A stretch of DNA of 64,000 nt from Neorickettsia risticii str. Illinois (GCF_000022525.1 NC_013009.1:124001-188000), one strand, 5' to 3'. Shown: positions 45,232-55,081, counted from the first letter of the stretch. Notes: generated by a model not told the origin, from the letters alone. A program made the numbers and translations.

Positions 45232-46677
45232 ATGGACGATATGTTATACTCTTGGGATACGTTTCTTAGTAGATCCAAGTTGAGCGTCGTAAAAAAACTG
45301 ACCATCTCAGGGTGGCCCGTGTGGCCCATAATAGAAGGTGGTAAAGGTGTAGCTGTAAGTGATGGGGTTTCATCTGGTGCTTTTGCTGCTGCAGGTTGTG
45401 TAGGCACCTTTTCTGCTGTTAACGCAAAGCTCATAGATGATAATGGGGAAATTGTCCCGCTTGAGTATCATAGTAAGACCAGAAAAGGGCGCCATGACGA
45501 GCTGATGGAGTATAGCATCAAGAGTGCAATAAGCCAGGCCAGGGTAGCCCATGAGCGTTCAAAAGGAGAAGGAAGAATCCACATGAACGTGTTGTGGGAA
45601 ATGGGCGGAGTCGAAAGAGTACTGGATGGCGTTTTGTCAAAGGTTAGTGGATTAATTCATGGGATCACTTGTGGTGCGGGCATGCCTTATAAGCTCGCGG
45701 AAATAGCTTCACGCTACAAATTGTATTACTACCCAATCATTTCCTCTGTTAAGGCTTTTAGAATTCTGTGGAAGCGTTCGTACAGAAAGCTTAGTGAGTT
45801 TCTAGGTGGTGTCGTTTACGAAGATCCGTGGCTTGCTGGGGGGCATAACGGCCTTAGTAACACTGATAGACCGGACGACATACAGGATCCTTATCCAAGA
45901 GTGATTGAGTTGCGTTCTTTTATGAATGAGAATGGGCTGAATCAGGTTCCCATAGTTATGGCGGGGGGTGTATGGTCGCTCTCAGAATGGAAGCATTTCA
46001 TAGATAATGATGAGGTGGGTGCGGTTGCGTTTCAGTTTGGTACGCGTCCTCTTGTGACAAAGGAAAGCCCGATTCCTGCTACATGGAAACAAAAATTATT
46101 GCAAGCCAAAAAAGGTGACGTCCTATTGCACAAGTTTAGTCCCACTGGATTTTATTCATCTGCTCTAAAAAATGGATTCATACAGGCTCTTATAGATCGT
46201 TCTGAAAGGCAGATTCCATATTCCGAATCTTTAGAGGGGGAGTTTGTGCTATCCTTCGAATATGGTCCCCGTAAACGGCAGATCTTCATAAAAGATACCG
46301 ACGAATCTTTAGTACAGGAGTGGCTTTCTTCTGGATACACAGAAGTTGTTAAGACTCCTGATCATTCTGTTGTGTTTCTTACACCGGATGAGTTTACGTC
46401 AATCCGGACAGATCAGATGAATTGTATGGGCTGTCTTAGCCATTGTAAGTTCAGCAATTGGAAAGACCATGATGATTACACAACAGGTGAATTACCGGAT
46501 CCTAGGAGCTTTTGTATACAGAAAACACTTCAGAATATAGTGTACGGGGCCGATCCTGATACAGAGTTAGCTTTTGCTGGGCATAACGCGTATAGGTTTT
46601 CCACAGATCCTTTATATAAGGATGGACACATACCAACTGTAAAAGAACTAGTCGAGAGGATTCTTGTTGGTGAGTGA
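45232..46677 (+). CDS. Nitronate monooxygenase-family FMN protein
   Basis: A 481-residue TIM-barrel flavoprotein of the nitronate monooxygenase / enoyl-reductase (FabK-like) superfamily. VWPIIEGGKGVAVSDGVSSGAFAAAG resembles the FMN-binding N-terminus, AGGHNGL gives the conserved active-site His-Asn, and IVMAGGVWSLSEWKHF plus AVAFQFGTRPL form the phosphate-binding end. After residue 380 an additional C-terminal part carries MNCMGCLSHCKFSNW, a three-Cys cluster that could bind a metal or Fe-S centre. The longer, Cys-bearing form is found in alphaproteobacteria; its substrate is unknown. Start is ATG. Confidence 0.82.
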   Translation: MDDMLYSWDTFLSRSKLSVVKKLTISGWPVWPIIEGGKGVAVSDGVSSGAFAAAGCVGTFSAVNAKLIDDNGEIVPLEYHSKTRKGRHDELMEYSIKSAISQARVAHERSKGEGRIHMNVLWEMGGVERVLDGVLSKVSGLIHGITCGAGMPYKLAEIASRYKLYYYPIISSVKAFRILWKRSYRKLSEFLGGVVYEDPWLAGGHNGLSNTDRPDDIQDPYPRVIELRSFMNENGLNQVPIVMAGGVWSLSEWKHFIDNDEVGAVAFQFGTRPLVTKESPIPATWKQKLLQAKKGDVLLHKFSPTGFYSSALKNGFIQALIDRSERQIPYSESLEGEFVLSFEYGPRKRQIFIKDTDESLVQEWLSSGYTEVVKTPDHSVVFLTPDEFTSIRTDQMNCMGCLSHCKFSNWKDHDDYTTGELPDPRSFCIQKTLQNIVYGADPDTELAFAGHNAYRFSTDPLYKDGHIPTVKELVERILVGE

Positions 46678-46852
46678 ATATAGTTTCTGTGGTAGCTCTG
46701 CTACATTCGTATATGAAAATGTTTTTGTTTTCTTTCGGCAATAAAGTGTGTTTTTGGGTCAATGTATCAAGTAGCTCTATTGGAAGGGTCCGTTTTAACA
46801 GATTCGCTTGATTTATTGAAGCTCGCATGCCGATGACTTACTTGTGAATCAT

Positions 46853-47524
46853 TTATTGGGGTTGATTTTGTTTACTCACATAGGCACTTGCCTCGTGGAA
46901 AAGGCGTGCGGAAATTGGCTTCCCTTTGTGTAGTGCCTCCCTGTTCAAAAGAGCGACAAAGTCTACTACGGCCTCTAATGACCTATCAACTCGCTGAAGA
47001 ACAAGGTTTACTACCTTTTCAGACACTCTGGTTTGATAGAGATAAAATTGCTTTCTTGTCACTACCCGGAGTAGTTCATCATCCGGGGGAGGGATGGAAT
47101 ATGTAATACTTGCTCTCAGTCTCGAACTTAAGTCAGGTAGAACATCTGAAAAGTCCAAACTCCTTGTGGTCATAAGGAGAATTTTTCCACTCTCTATAGC
47201 GCTATTGTAAATATGAAGCAATGCTTCGATCTCCTCTTGGGTGGTTAGTTTGTCTATATCATCTATGAAACAGTGATTGTGAATTGCAAAGTGTGCCTGC
47301 TCAGTGAGATTAGACAAAATGTCAGCGCCATGCTTCGATGCCCATACTCTACCAATATGCGTTTTACCAGATTTCGAATGACCTTTTAGCACAATTGGTT
47401 TCCCACTAAATGGTGTTTCGACTAACGATTTGTAAATGGACAGATTACTTTCCGAGACAAAATAATCCGCAACAGAATAGGTATTCTGCCTAATTTGGTT
47501 ATCAATCAGTATTAGTTGCTTCAT
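46853..47524 (-). CDS. hdaA: DnaA-related regulatory inactivator HdaA
   Basis: A 223-residue AAA+ protein resembling the ATPase core of DnaA without its DNA-binding domain. The Walker A-like loop is GHSKSGKTHIG, the Walker B region is HCFIDDIDKL, and sensor 1 is LLMTTRS. A DnaA-like lid with FVALLNREAL ends the protein. HdaA with the sliding clamp stimulates ATP hydrolysis by DnaA to prevent re-initiation. The N-terminus (MKQLILIDN) has a QLIL-type clamp-binding motif, as expected. It overlaps the AI-2E permease gene by 23 bases, an arrangement common in alphaproteobacteria. Confidence 0.88.
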   Translation of the reverse strand: MKQLILIDNQIRQNTYSVADYFVSESNLSIYKSLVETPFSGKPIVLKGHSKSGKTHIGRVWASKHGADILSNLTEQAHFAIHNHCFIDDIDKLTTQEEIEALLHIYNSAIESGKILLMTTRSLDFSDVLPDLSSRLRASITYSIPPPDDELLRVVTRKQFYLYQTRVSEKVVNLVLQRVDRSLEAVVDFVALLNREALHKGKPISARLFHEASAYVSKQNQPQ

Positions 47525-48485
47525 CTTTATAATAGGAGCTATCTTTGTAGTAAGAGATACCTAGTCGTACAAATCCTGCAACGGTCGCTGCAACAGGAAC
47601 AGCCAGTAATATTCCTGCCAATCCAAACAGCATACCCCCGACTGTCATAGAGAAGATTACCCATAATGGATGTAGGTTCACACTCTTGCTTAGAAGTTTT
47701 GGTGATAGGAACATACCTTCAATTGCGCCGCAAAAGATGAAGATCAGCGTGATTGGTAACACATCTAGGATACTTGAGGCACGAGACAGCGCAACTAGAT
47801 GGCTCGTTATAAGGCCTGTTATGTTCCCAAAATATGGGATAATCGTCAGCATTCCTGTAGATACACCAATTAGGAAATAATATGGCATCCCCGCAAAAAA
47901 GAGCAGCACTGTATATAATACTCCCAAAATAAATGAAATCTTCATCTGTCCTAGTACATATCCGGAAATGCTTGCGTCCATCAGTGTAACCTGGTTGTTG
48001 AAGGTAGTTCTGTGTTTTAGAGGTATGATTTCCTTTATAGCGTTCGTCATTTTTGGCCAGTCCTGAAGGAGATAAAAGAGTATTACAGGCGTGAAAATTA
48101 GTAAGATCACAATGTTTGCTAAAACAAGCGTTGAATTCCATAAATGTTGCGTAATCTTAGTCGAAAGCTGTGGCACAAGAGATAAGAGGTACTCAAATAA
48201 GGAAGACATTCCTCTTTCTTCAAGAAAACTATGTAGGCCTGGAGAAGAGGTTTTAATTGAGTTTTCTATGTATGCAATTAGTTGCGGTGCTCCTTTAAGA
48301 AAGAGAATTAGTTGATGATAAAGCAGAGGTATAGCCAGCGAGAGAACGAGGATGACAAGTATGCTGAGAAAAGTAACAACAAGCAGGGATGCGATACCCC
48401 TAGATCCAATGAGAGCTGCCAACTTTGTTGTAGAGCGATTCAAAAAATACGCAAGAATAAATGAGAATGCGAAGGCGAAAAGCAT
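47502..48485 (-). CDS. AI-2E/PerM-family permease
   Basis: A 327-residue membrane protein with about seven or eight hydrophobic segments. The soluble stretch between helices (about 60-110) and the GYVLGQMKISFILGVLYTVLL and YFGNITG segments identify the AI-2E exporter-like family (PerM/YdiK). GAIEGMFLSPKLLSKSVNLHPLWVIFSMTVGG is the family's conserved end. The frame has an in-frame stop a short way upstream and no earlier start codon, so the first helix looks clipped compared with longer members. Substrate unknown; some relatives are Na+/H+ antiporters. Next gene is hdaA. Confidence 0.87.
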   Translation of the reverse strand: MLFAFAFSFILAYFLNRSTTKLAALIGSRGIASLLVVTFLSILVILVLSLAIPLLYHQLILFLKGAPQLIAYIENSIKTSSPGLHSFLEERGMSSLFEYLLSLVPQLSTKITQHLWNSTLVLANIVILLIFTPVILFYLLQDWPKMTNAIKEIIPLKHRTTFNNQVTLMDASISGYVLGQMKISFILGVLYTVLLFFAGMPYYFLIGVSTGMLTIIPYFGNITGLITSHLVALSRASSILDVLPITLIFIFCGAIEGMFLSPKLLSKSVNLHPLWVIFSMTVGGMLFGLAGILLAVPVAATVAGFVRLGISYYKDSSYYKDEATNTD

Positions 48486-48598
48486 TGGGATAAAATAAGA
48501 AAGCCCAGGTAAGTTTGTACGTTAACCTTTTAAGATGTAAATCATCCATGCCTCTGTGTCCACCGTTTTTTCACATACTGCCTTGATAGATATGAGGT

Positions 48599-51500
48599 TC
48601 AAGTTCGGGTATTTAGCTTTGGTGTAGGCGAAAGCATCAGTAGTGCCGGAGTCAGAATAAGCGTTAAAAGTGTCGTGAACGACAGTCCCCCTGCAACGGT
48701 TGTTGCCAAGCTTTGCCACCATTGTGTTGCTGGAGCTCCATATGATATCGTAGAATTCACCAGGTCTATGGTTATGCAGAAAACCATTGGTAAAAGTCCT
48801 AGCACGGTTGTTCCTGAAGTAAGAAGTATCGGTCTGAATCTGGATATTGCAGCTCTTATGATTGAGCGCTTTTTATCAGTGGATTCACTCATGTAATCGT
48901 TGTAGGCGTCAATGAGTAGTATATTGTTGTTCACTACTATTCCAGCTAACGAGATTATTCCTATACCGCTCATCACAACAATAAATGGTTGATGCGTTAT
49001 AAGTAATCCAAATGTCACACCTCCTGTGGATAATGCAACGGCGGTTAAAATGATCAGAACTTGACAAAAACTGTTAAATTGGAGAAGTAAGATCAGTACC
49101 ATACAAAGTGTGGATACAAAAAATGCAACTACCAGAAAACGAGTTGTCTCACTTTGATCTTGCTGTTCGCCCTTAAAACTGATCTTTAACTGCGATAGCT
49201 CTTTGTGCTTCTCAATTTCTTTTCTAAGCGATTTGACTATATTATGTGAAAGGAATCCCGGCTGCACATCTGAATACACATGTATAGTTGGTTCAGAGTT
49301 AAACCGTTTTACTGTGGTAGTCTTTGCTACCGGTTCCACCTTCATTAAGGATGACAGTCGAATCATCCCTTTCTGAGACGGAATCATCATGCCAAGAATT
49401 GAGGAAACACATTTTCTTTCTTCTGGGAGCGTGAGCACGATATCTAATTTTTCTTCGTGGTCATTCCCTCTGTACTCACCGACTGTTATGCCACTAGTAG
49501 CAAGAGCTATATATTGTCCAACTGTTGCCACATCGAGTCCATGACGTGCAGCCTTGTTTCTATCTATAAGCGCCTCCCAGGCCAGTTTCTGTGCTGATGT
49601 ATCGTCACTGATACTCTTTGTACCATTGATTTTGCTGAGCATCTCTTCAATTGACGCTGCAGCCTGTGCAACTTCTCCGTATGACTCACCGCTTATGACA
49701 ATTTTGATAGGCTTTTCCTGTATTGGTCCATCTTTTTGGGTAAAAAGCTCAAACTGAATACCCTTAATAGACTGCATTCTTCTCTCTATATCGTCGTTGA
49801 TTGCAGCAATTTTTCTACGCTTTTTCCAATGCGCAAACTCGACTTGAATGCTTCCTATTACATCATTGTCTAGTGCTCCGATCTTCGTATAGCAGGTTTT
49901 AATTTCTGGCGTCTCACAGATTGTTTTTTCCGCTGTTTCGACTATTATCCTCTTTTGCGCGAGAGTGAGATTTTCGACTGCCTTGATCAAAATGGTAGAG
50001 CTTTTAGGTTCTACGTTTGGTAAAAACTGCAGTCCTTTACCAAAAACGTAATAGCCTCCAATACTCAGTACAAGGAACACGGAGATTCCTGCAACTACAG
50101 CTTTCGGGTGATCGAGGAGTTTCTCTAGCAGTCGACAGTATTTCCCGGAAATTTTTCCCATTGCTGAAGGGTCCGCTTGATCTATTGCGAAGATCTTAGA
50201 AATTTCCACTGGATCAGATGTTGATGGTGTTCCAATCATACTTCCGATAACCGGAGTAAAAACAACTGACATTAAGACTGATGCGGAAAGTGTAAAAATA
50301 AGTGTGATCGGGAGGAACTTCATAAATTCGCCTGCAAGTCCAGGCCAGAATAGCAAAGGAACTAAAACAATTAACGTAGTTGCAGTCGAAGATAGAACTG
50401 GCCAAAACATCTTCCTTGCTGACAAAGTGTAAGCTTCTCTTGCGGAAGAGCCCATAAGCATTCTTCTATCTGCATACTCATTTACTATGATTGCTGCATC
50501 TACAATCATTCCAACCGACATGATTAAACTGAAGAGAACTACGATGTTCATCGTGAATCCACCTACATATAGGAGGAAGATCGCTATGAATATCGAACCA
50601 GGTACCGTGAAAGCCGTCATAAGCGCCATCTTCCATCCTATGTAGACCACCATGATGGCAACAACCATTATAACAGTCAGTATAACGCTGTTCTTGAGGT
50701 CTGTGAGGACCTCCTTAACCTCTGTTGAGGTATCAAATTCTGTCGATAAGGAGAATCCTTCAGGGAGAGTTGCCTGCATTCTGGAGACCTCCTCTTGTAC
50801 TTGCTTGACTGTTTCCAAAAGGTTCTTTCCACTTGCTTTTGACACCTCAATTACTACGGTATCCACCCCACCTATCCTTGAGAGAACTTTCTCCTTTTCA
50901 AAAACGCCATTTACATCTGCAACATCCTTTAGAGTTAGTATGTTTCCATCGTTCAGTGGTATAGGAAGTTCCTTGAGTTTATTGAGGTGAGTTACAAGTC
51001 CATTTGTGGAAACGAGATACTCATTACTAGGGAAGCTGCCTGAAAGAATAAGTGTATTATTCCGGTGTAATGTGTTTACGATATTATGCAAGCCAATGTT
51101 GTACCTAGAGAATGTCTTTGGGTCGATCGTAATTTCTACAATCTTTTTTCGTTTTCCAATTATGTTCGTCGAAAGAACATTTGATAGGGTGTTTAACCTG
51201 TTGCGTAGCCTGGTTGCAACCATTTGTGTCGCTTCGACTCCTAAATTACTTGAGACTGTAACCACAACTGCGGGGATAAGTGCAGTACTAACCTGTTCGA
51301 CGGTAGGTCTTAGAGTGTCTTTGGGAAGTTTACCAACAACTTGGTCCAACTTATCTCTGATACTAGCTAAGGCTTTTGCACTATCAAATCCAACCTCAAA
51401 CTCCATCAGTATGGATGAAGCGTTCTCAACGGACTGTGAGGTAATGCTTTTCAGATGTTCGACAGATCGTAGAGAATCTTCGAGTTCTTTTGATAAAAAT

Positions 51501-51676
51501 CTTGTGCTATCCTCAGCCGACACTCCTGTCAAAACTGCATTTACCAGTATGTATGGTATTTCCATATTCGGAGTTTGTTCCTTCGAGATGACAAAACAGG
51601 AATAAACGCCAGCTGCGATCAGAATGAACCAAAGCACCAATACAGCCTTGTTGCGCTCCAAAAGAAAATCAAGCAT
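48599..51676 (-). CDS. RND-family efflux transporter permease
   Basis: A 1025-residue AcrB-type proton-driven pump. The first helix (AVLVLWFILIAAGVYSCFVI) leads into a large periplasmic domain, then helices with SLIMSVGMIVDAAIIVNEY, which carries the helix-4 acidic residue for proton transfer. The pattern repeats in the second half with GIISLAGIVVNNNILLIDAYND. Full length for the family. The ATG at 51676 is preferred over a TTG four codons upstream. No adaptor or outer-membrane channel gene is adjacent; the adaptor at 7862 is the natural partner. It likely exports toxic hydrophobic molecules or lipids. Confidence 0.93.
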   Translation of the reverse strand: MLDFLLERNKAVLVLWFILIAAGVYSCFVISKEQTPNMEIPYILVNAVLTGVSAEDSTRFLSKELEDSLRSVEHLKSITSQSVENASSILMEFEVGFDSAKALASIRDKLDQVVGKLPKDTLRPTVEQVSTALIPAVVVTVSSNLGVEATQMVATRLRNRLNTLSNVLSTNIIGKRKKIVEITIDPKTFSRYNIGLHNIVNTLHRNNTLILSGSFPSNEYLVSTNGLVTHLNKLKELPIPLNDGNILTLKDVADVNGVFEKEKVLSRIGGVDTVVIEVSKASGKNLLETVKQVQEEVSRMQATLPEGFSLSTEFDTSTEVKEVLTDLKNSVILTVIMVVAIMVVYIGWKMALMTAFTVPGSIFIAIFLLYVGGFTMNIVVLFSLIMSVGMIVDAAIIVNEYADRRMLMGSSAREAYTLSARKMFWPVLSSTATTLIVLVPLLFWPGLAGEFMKFLPITLIFTLSASVLMSVVFTPVIGSMIGTPSTSDPVEISKIFAIDQADPSAMGKISGKYCRLLEKLLDHPKAVVAGISVFLVLSIGGYYVFGKGLQFLPNVEPKSSTILIKAVENLTLAQKRIIVETAEKTICETPEIKTCYTKIGALDNDVIGSIQVEFAHWKKRRKIAAINDDIERRMQSIKGIQFELFTQKDGPIQEKPIKIVISGESYGEVAQAAASIEEMLSKINGTKSISDDTSAQKLAWEALIDRNKAARHGLDVATVGQYIALATSGITVGEYRGNDHEEKLDIVLTLPEERKCVSSILGMMIPSQKGMIRLSSLMKVEPVAKTTTVKRFNSEPTIHVYSDVQPGFLSHNIVKSLRKEIEKHKELSQLKISFKGEQQDQSETTRFLVVAFFVSTLCMVLILLLQFNSFCQVLIILTAVALSTGGVTFGLLITHQPFIVVMSGIGIISLAGIVVNNNILLIDAYNDYMSESTDKKRSIIRAAISRFRPILLTSGTTVLGLLPMVFCITIDLVNSTISYGAPATQWWQSLATTVAGGLSFTTLLTLILTPALLMLSPTPKLNTRT

Positions 51677-51914
51677 TTGTAAATCCAATGAAGGTTACAT
51701 ACCTCTAAAACAGCATCACAAATTCGTCCTTAAAAAGAAACCACCTAATAATATCAATCCTACCCATAGTGAGGATACCATAAATGGTTTGACACGCGCC
51801 AGTCAAAAGTGCACCTAATACAAAACTGCAGAGCAACGACACATTTATGAAACAGAAGATCCTGCTCACAATCTTGTGTGCACGAGCAACACTACAACTG
51901 AAACACCGTATAAC

Positions 51915-53306
51915 TTACTTATTTTGGGGAGTTCCAAGGCACTTTATCGGATAATCACCGGTAAAACAGGCATCACAAAAATCTATTCGCTTCTCACTCC
52001 CAGATACAGCCCTGTATAACCCTTCAAGTGTAAGAAAATACAAACTCGTTGCACCTAAATACACGCTCATTTCTCCTAAAGGGATGTTTGCCGAAATCAG
52101 ATCTTTTTTGTTAGGTGTGTCAACTCCGTAATAGCATGGATTAAGAATCCGTGGGCTTGATATTCTGACATGTATTTCACTTGTTCCGGCTTCCCACAAC
52201 ATAGCGATCAGCTGCTTAAGTGTAGTCCCCCTTACTATACTGTCATCCACAAGAACCACCTTCTTTCCTTTTAGCAAGAATCTATTTGCATTGTGTTTCA
52301 ATTTAACCTTCATGCTTCTCCGCTCTGGCGTGGGCTCTATGAAACTCCTGCTTGAATAATGGTTCCTTGTGATTGCAAGTTCGAGCGGTAAACGGGACTC
52401 TTCTGAATAACCGAGTGCTGCTACCATACCAGAATCAAGTACGGGTACTACCATATCGGCGTCGATTTTACTCTCACGAGCAAGCTCTTTTCCTATTTCT
52501 TTTCTTGAAGCATATACGCTACGTCCTTCTAGAATGCTATCTGGTCTGGAGAAATACACATGCTCAAAGATACAAAACTTCCGCTCCATTTCGCTAAATG
52601 GGAACAGAGATATAAGCTTTCCGTCTTTTATTCGCAGTAGCTCACCAGGTGCTATATCCCTGACAAAAGTTGCTTTGAGCATGTCCAACGCACAGGTCTC
52701 AGATGCTATGACCACCCCATCACCAAGTTTACCAAGACTAAGTGGCCTTATTCCATAGGGATCTCTTACAGCAAAGATCTCCCCTCCAACAAACAATAGT
52801 AACGAATAAGCTCCTTCAACTTGTTGCAACGCGTCCACAATTTTTTCTGTCGGAGTCTTCGCGCTAGAACGTGCTATTAAGTGCGCTATGACCTCGGTAT
52901 CAACTTCAGATTGCAGAACGCAACCTTCACTCTCAAGCTTGGTTCTTATCTCATCAGCGTTGGTGAGATTACCATTATGTGCTACCACTATTTCGTAGGA
53001 TTGGCATTTCAAGTACACCGGCTGGGAAAAGTCAGAGCCCCCACTCGTCGAGTATCTCACATGTCCAATTACTGTCTCAGCAGGGGGGGTGGAAAGGTCA
53101 CCTGGATTGACCGACATAACCCTGCCAAAGCGGTGAACAACACTCACGCCACCATTGTGCACAAACGCGACACCAAAGGCTTCGTGCCCTCTATGCTGCA
53201 GTCCATGAAGCCCCAAGAGAGAAAGCGCAACAGCATCAGGCACACCAACAACAGCTATAACACCACACTTCTCCGTGAGCCACCCAGACTCACCCTGCGA
53301 TACCAT
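51915..53306 (-). CDS. purF: Amidophosphoribosyltransferase
   Basis: First committed enzyme of purine synthesis, 463 residues. A short leader precedes the nucleophile Cys14 in KCGVIAVVG, so the protein needs N-terminal processing like the B. subtilis enzyme. The glutaminase domain has GLQHRGHEAFG and HNGNLTNADEIR. The phosphoribosyl-transferase domain has VVLVDDSIVRGTT. The C-terminal FCDACFTGDYP and spaced cysteines are those that bind a 4Fe-4S cluster in the Bacillus-type enzyme. Same strand as efp and the orphan gene between them. Confidence 0.96.
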   Translation of the reverse strand: MVSQGESGWLTEKCGVIAVVGVPDAVALSLLGLHGLQHRGHEAFGVAFVHNGGVSVVHRFGRVMSVNPGDLSTPPAETVIGHVRYSTSGGSDFSQPVYLKCQSYEIVVAHNGNLTNADEIRTKLESEGCVLQSEVDTEVIAHLIARSSAKTPTEKIVDALQQVEGAYSLLLFVGGEIFAVRDPYGIRPLSLGKLGDGVVIASETCALDMLKATFVRDIAPGELLRIKDGKLISLFPFSEMERKFCIFEHVYFSRPDSILEGRSVYASRKEIGKELARESKIDADMVVPVLDSGMVAALGYSEESRLPLELAITRNHYSSRSFIEPTPERRSMKVKLKHNANRFLLKGKKVVLVDDSIVRGTTLKQLIAMLWEAGTSEIHVRISSPRILNPCYYGVDTPNKKDLISANIPLGEMSVYLGATSLYFLTLEGLYRAVSGSEKRIDFCDACFTGDYPIKCLGTPQNK

Positions 53307-53346
53307 GACCTATCAACTTCCCTCAAGACGCAAGAGAAATCTCTGC

Positions 53347-53739
53347 TTACGCAGATGTCCGAAGACATTTGACATACACTTCTTGGCCACCTTGATCGGC
53401 ATCAGAATTCTGAGTTTCTAGCTGTGCCTTAGTGACAGAAGCACCTTGCTCCGTAGTGAAGAGGCACACAACACCGCCAGTGTTTTCAGCTGTTCCAACG
53501 GATTCAACTGATTCGCTGACTGGCGTTGACTCAACAGCCTGCGTTGTGTCAGCAGGTGGAGTCGACTCAAAAGCTTGAACAGGTGGAGTATCAGCCAGAG
53601 TTAATCCACCGACGTGCGCTAGCAAATCAGCCATGTGGAACTTCTCAAGAACTGGTATAGCACATTCACAACTTGTAAGATCAACGACGTCTAGCGAACC
53701 AGCATCATCAATTTGAAAAAAAAATATTCCTTGCATCAT
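53347..53739 (-). CDS. Orphan small protein coupled to efp
   Basis: A 130-residue protein that I do not recognise. Its ATG overlaps the efp stop in an ATGA arrangement, so its translation should depend on efp. Residues 1-45 look folded (a DAGSLDVVDLTSCECAIPVLEKFHM segment with paired Cys); 48-85 are Thr, Ser, Pro and Val-rich with repeated ESTP units and two Pro-Pro pairs; the end is polar. There is no membrane segment or signal peptide. It is probably cytoplasmic or secreted by a non-Sec route. Pro-Pro pairs next to EF-P are suggestive but prove nothing. Confidence 0.6.
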   Translation of the reverse strand: MMQGIFFFQIDDAGSLDVVDLTSCECAIPVLEKFHMADLLAHVGGLTLADTPPVQAFESTPPADTTQAVESTPVSESVESVGTAENTGGVVCLFTTEQGASVTKAQLETQNSDADQGGQEVYVKCLRTSA

Positions 53740-54311
53740 TTTTCGGCCCTCTCAACATATGTTCCATCTTCTGTTTTAACAACTACTTGATCCCCAACCT
53801 TGATAAACGGGGGCACCATAACCTTCAGCAATCCACCATTCAGTGTGGCAGGCTTGTAGGATGATGTAACAGTTTGACCCTTCATATAAGGTTCAGTCTC
53901 CTCAACCGTGTATGTCAGGTTATCTTGCACTTTCACCCCGACAATTTTATCGCCGTGCCTAAGGAGTTTCACAACGACCTCTTCCTTCAAATACTTCTCT
54001 ACATCTACAAAAAGATCAGCACCAACGGAAACCTGTTCATAAGTTGCAAGGTTCATCAGAACGATAGCACCTCCTTCTTTGAAAAGGTAGTGATATTCCT
54101 CTTCTTCTAAGAAAGCTTTGAAAACAACCTCATCAGACCTAAACCTGTGATTGACTTTGCTTGCTCCATCTATGCTCTTCATTTCGACATTGACAAAGGC
54201 GCCACCCTTGCCAGGTTTTACATGCTCTCGTTTCAAAACCTGGTACAGAGCATTTCTGTACTCTAGAACATTGCCAACCCTGATGTCGTTTCCAAGGATT
54301 TTCTGTGACAC
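53736..54311 (-). CDS. efp: Elongation factor P
   Basis: A three-domain translation factor of 191 residues that binds the ribosome between P and E sites and relieves stalling at proline runs. The GTG at 54311 is the best start (VSQKILGNDIRVGNVLEY), as an upstream extension in the same frame is hydrophobic and atypical. The loop EHVKPGKGGAFVNV carries the lysine that is modified in many bacteria. The middle and C-terminal OB domains follow, ending in GTYVERAEK. The orphan gene at 53347-53739 overlaps its stop. Confidence 0.95.
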   Translation of the reverse strand: MSQKILGNDIRVGNVLEYRNALYQVLKREHVKPGKGGAFVNVEMKSIDGASKVNHRFRSDEVVFKAFLEEEEYHYLFKEGGAIVLMNLATYEQVSVGADLFVDVEKYLKEEVVVKLLRHGDKIVGVKVQDNLTYTVEETEPYMKGQTVTSSYKPATLNGGLLKVMVPPFIKVGDQVVVKTEDGTYVERAEK

Positions 54312-54414
54312 GGCGAACAAGTACAAGAAAACAGGCCAGAATTGTAACTCACATTGCACGCACTTTCAATTGCCTGGGGTCACAGTCCATGCAACGGGAA
54401 AGGTGCAGTTACAA

Positions 54415-54813
54415 TCAGGACGTACCAGCGAGTACATCTTCTAATTTTGCAGATCGATCACCTTCCTCTTGAATCGACTTCTCCCTTGTCATTCTTAGAG
54501 CTTTTTCCTTTGGGATATTTATCTTCTGGATATCACTAACCACATCGTTCGCGAAAACTACTTTTATCACATTTGAGGAGTAGCTCTTCCTGATCCCAAC
54601 AGTATCGGAGTGTGTAGCTATTCTTACGTAGTACCACGTTTCACCATCTATCAGTGTAGGATCACCTGACATTACTCTGACTACTTCTTTGCGTTCTCCG
54701 ATTTTGATTGGGCTCTCAACGAGGTATCCGTGTATAGCCGTTTTTTTTGCACATGCGGAAAGGAAGAGAAGACATAGACACGTGGCGAACTTTTTTCTAG
54801 AGAGGTTAAGCAT
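54415..54813 (-). CDS. bamE: BamE/SmpA-like outer-membrane lipoprotein
   Basis: A 132-residue lipoprotein. A signal peptide ends in the lipobox LSAC, so Cys21 would be lipidated and the protein anchored in the outer membrane. The mature part has the BamE pattern: IHGYLVESPIKIGERKEVVRVMSGDP, then ETWYYVRI and a closing IKVVFANDVVSDIQ strand. BamE is an accessory subunit of the BamABCDE machine that inserts beta-barrel proteins. The C-terminal ~30 residues are charged and specific to this lineage. Confidence 0.82.
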   Translation of the reverse strand: MLNLSRKKFATCLCLLFLSACAKKTAIHGYLVESPIKIGERKEVVRVMSGDPTLIDGETWYYVRIATHSDTVGIRKSYSSNVIKVVFANDVVSDIQKINIPKEKALRMTREKSIQEEGDRSAKLEDVLAGTS

Positions 54814-55081
54814 AGTTTGTCAATTAAAAAAGCAGCAAAACAGACATGAGATTTTTTTAGAAAACACACTGAAAAGGACCGTACCAGAAATGCAGCAAGT
54901 CCCACTAAGTATCAATCATATTTACTTGATGTGCGGGAAGATTAAAAGATGCCTCCTAAGTGTGATGGGTTTTGGTTAATTGGAATTTGCACTCATCGTG
55001 GCAACCTTTTTAGCCTAGAGATGTACAATCCATGTAGGTGATTGTAGAATCCGTAGTAGGGGTTAGTTTCCTGGGTTTATC

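Noticed and set aside
48522-48722. Small minus-strand frame between the AI-2E permease and RND pump genes
   Set aside because: It lies mostly inside the RND gene in another frame and has biased composition typical of a shadow.
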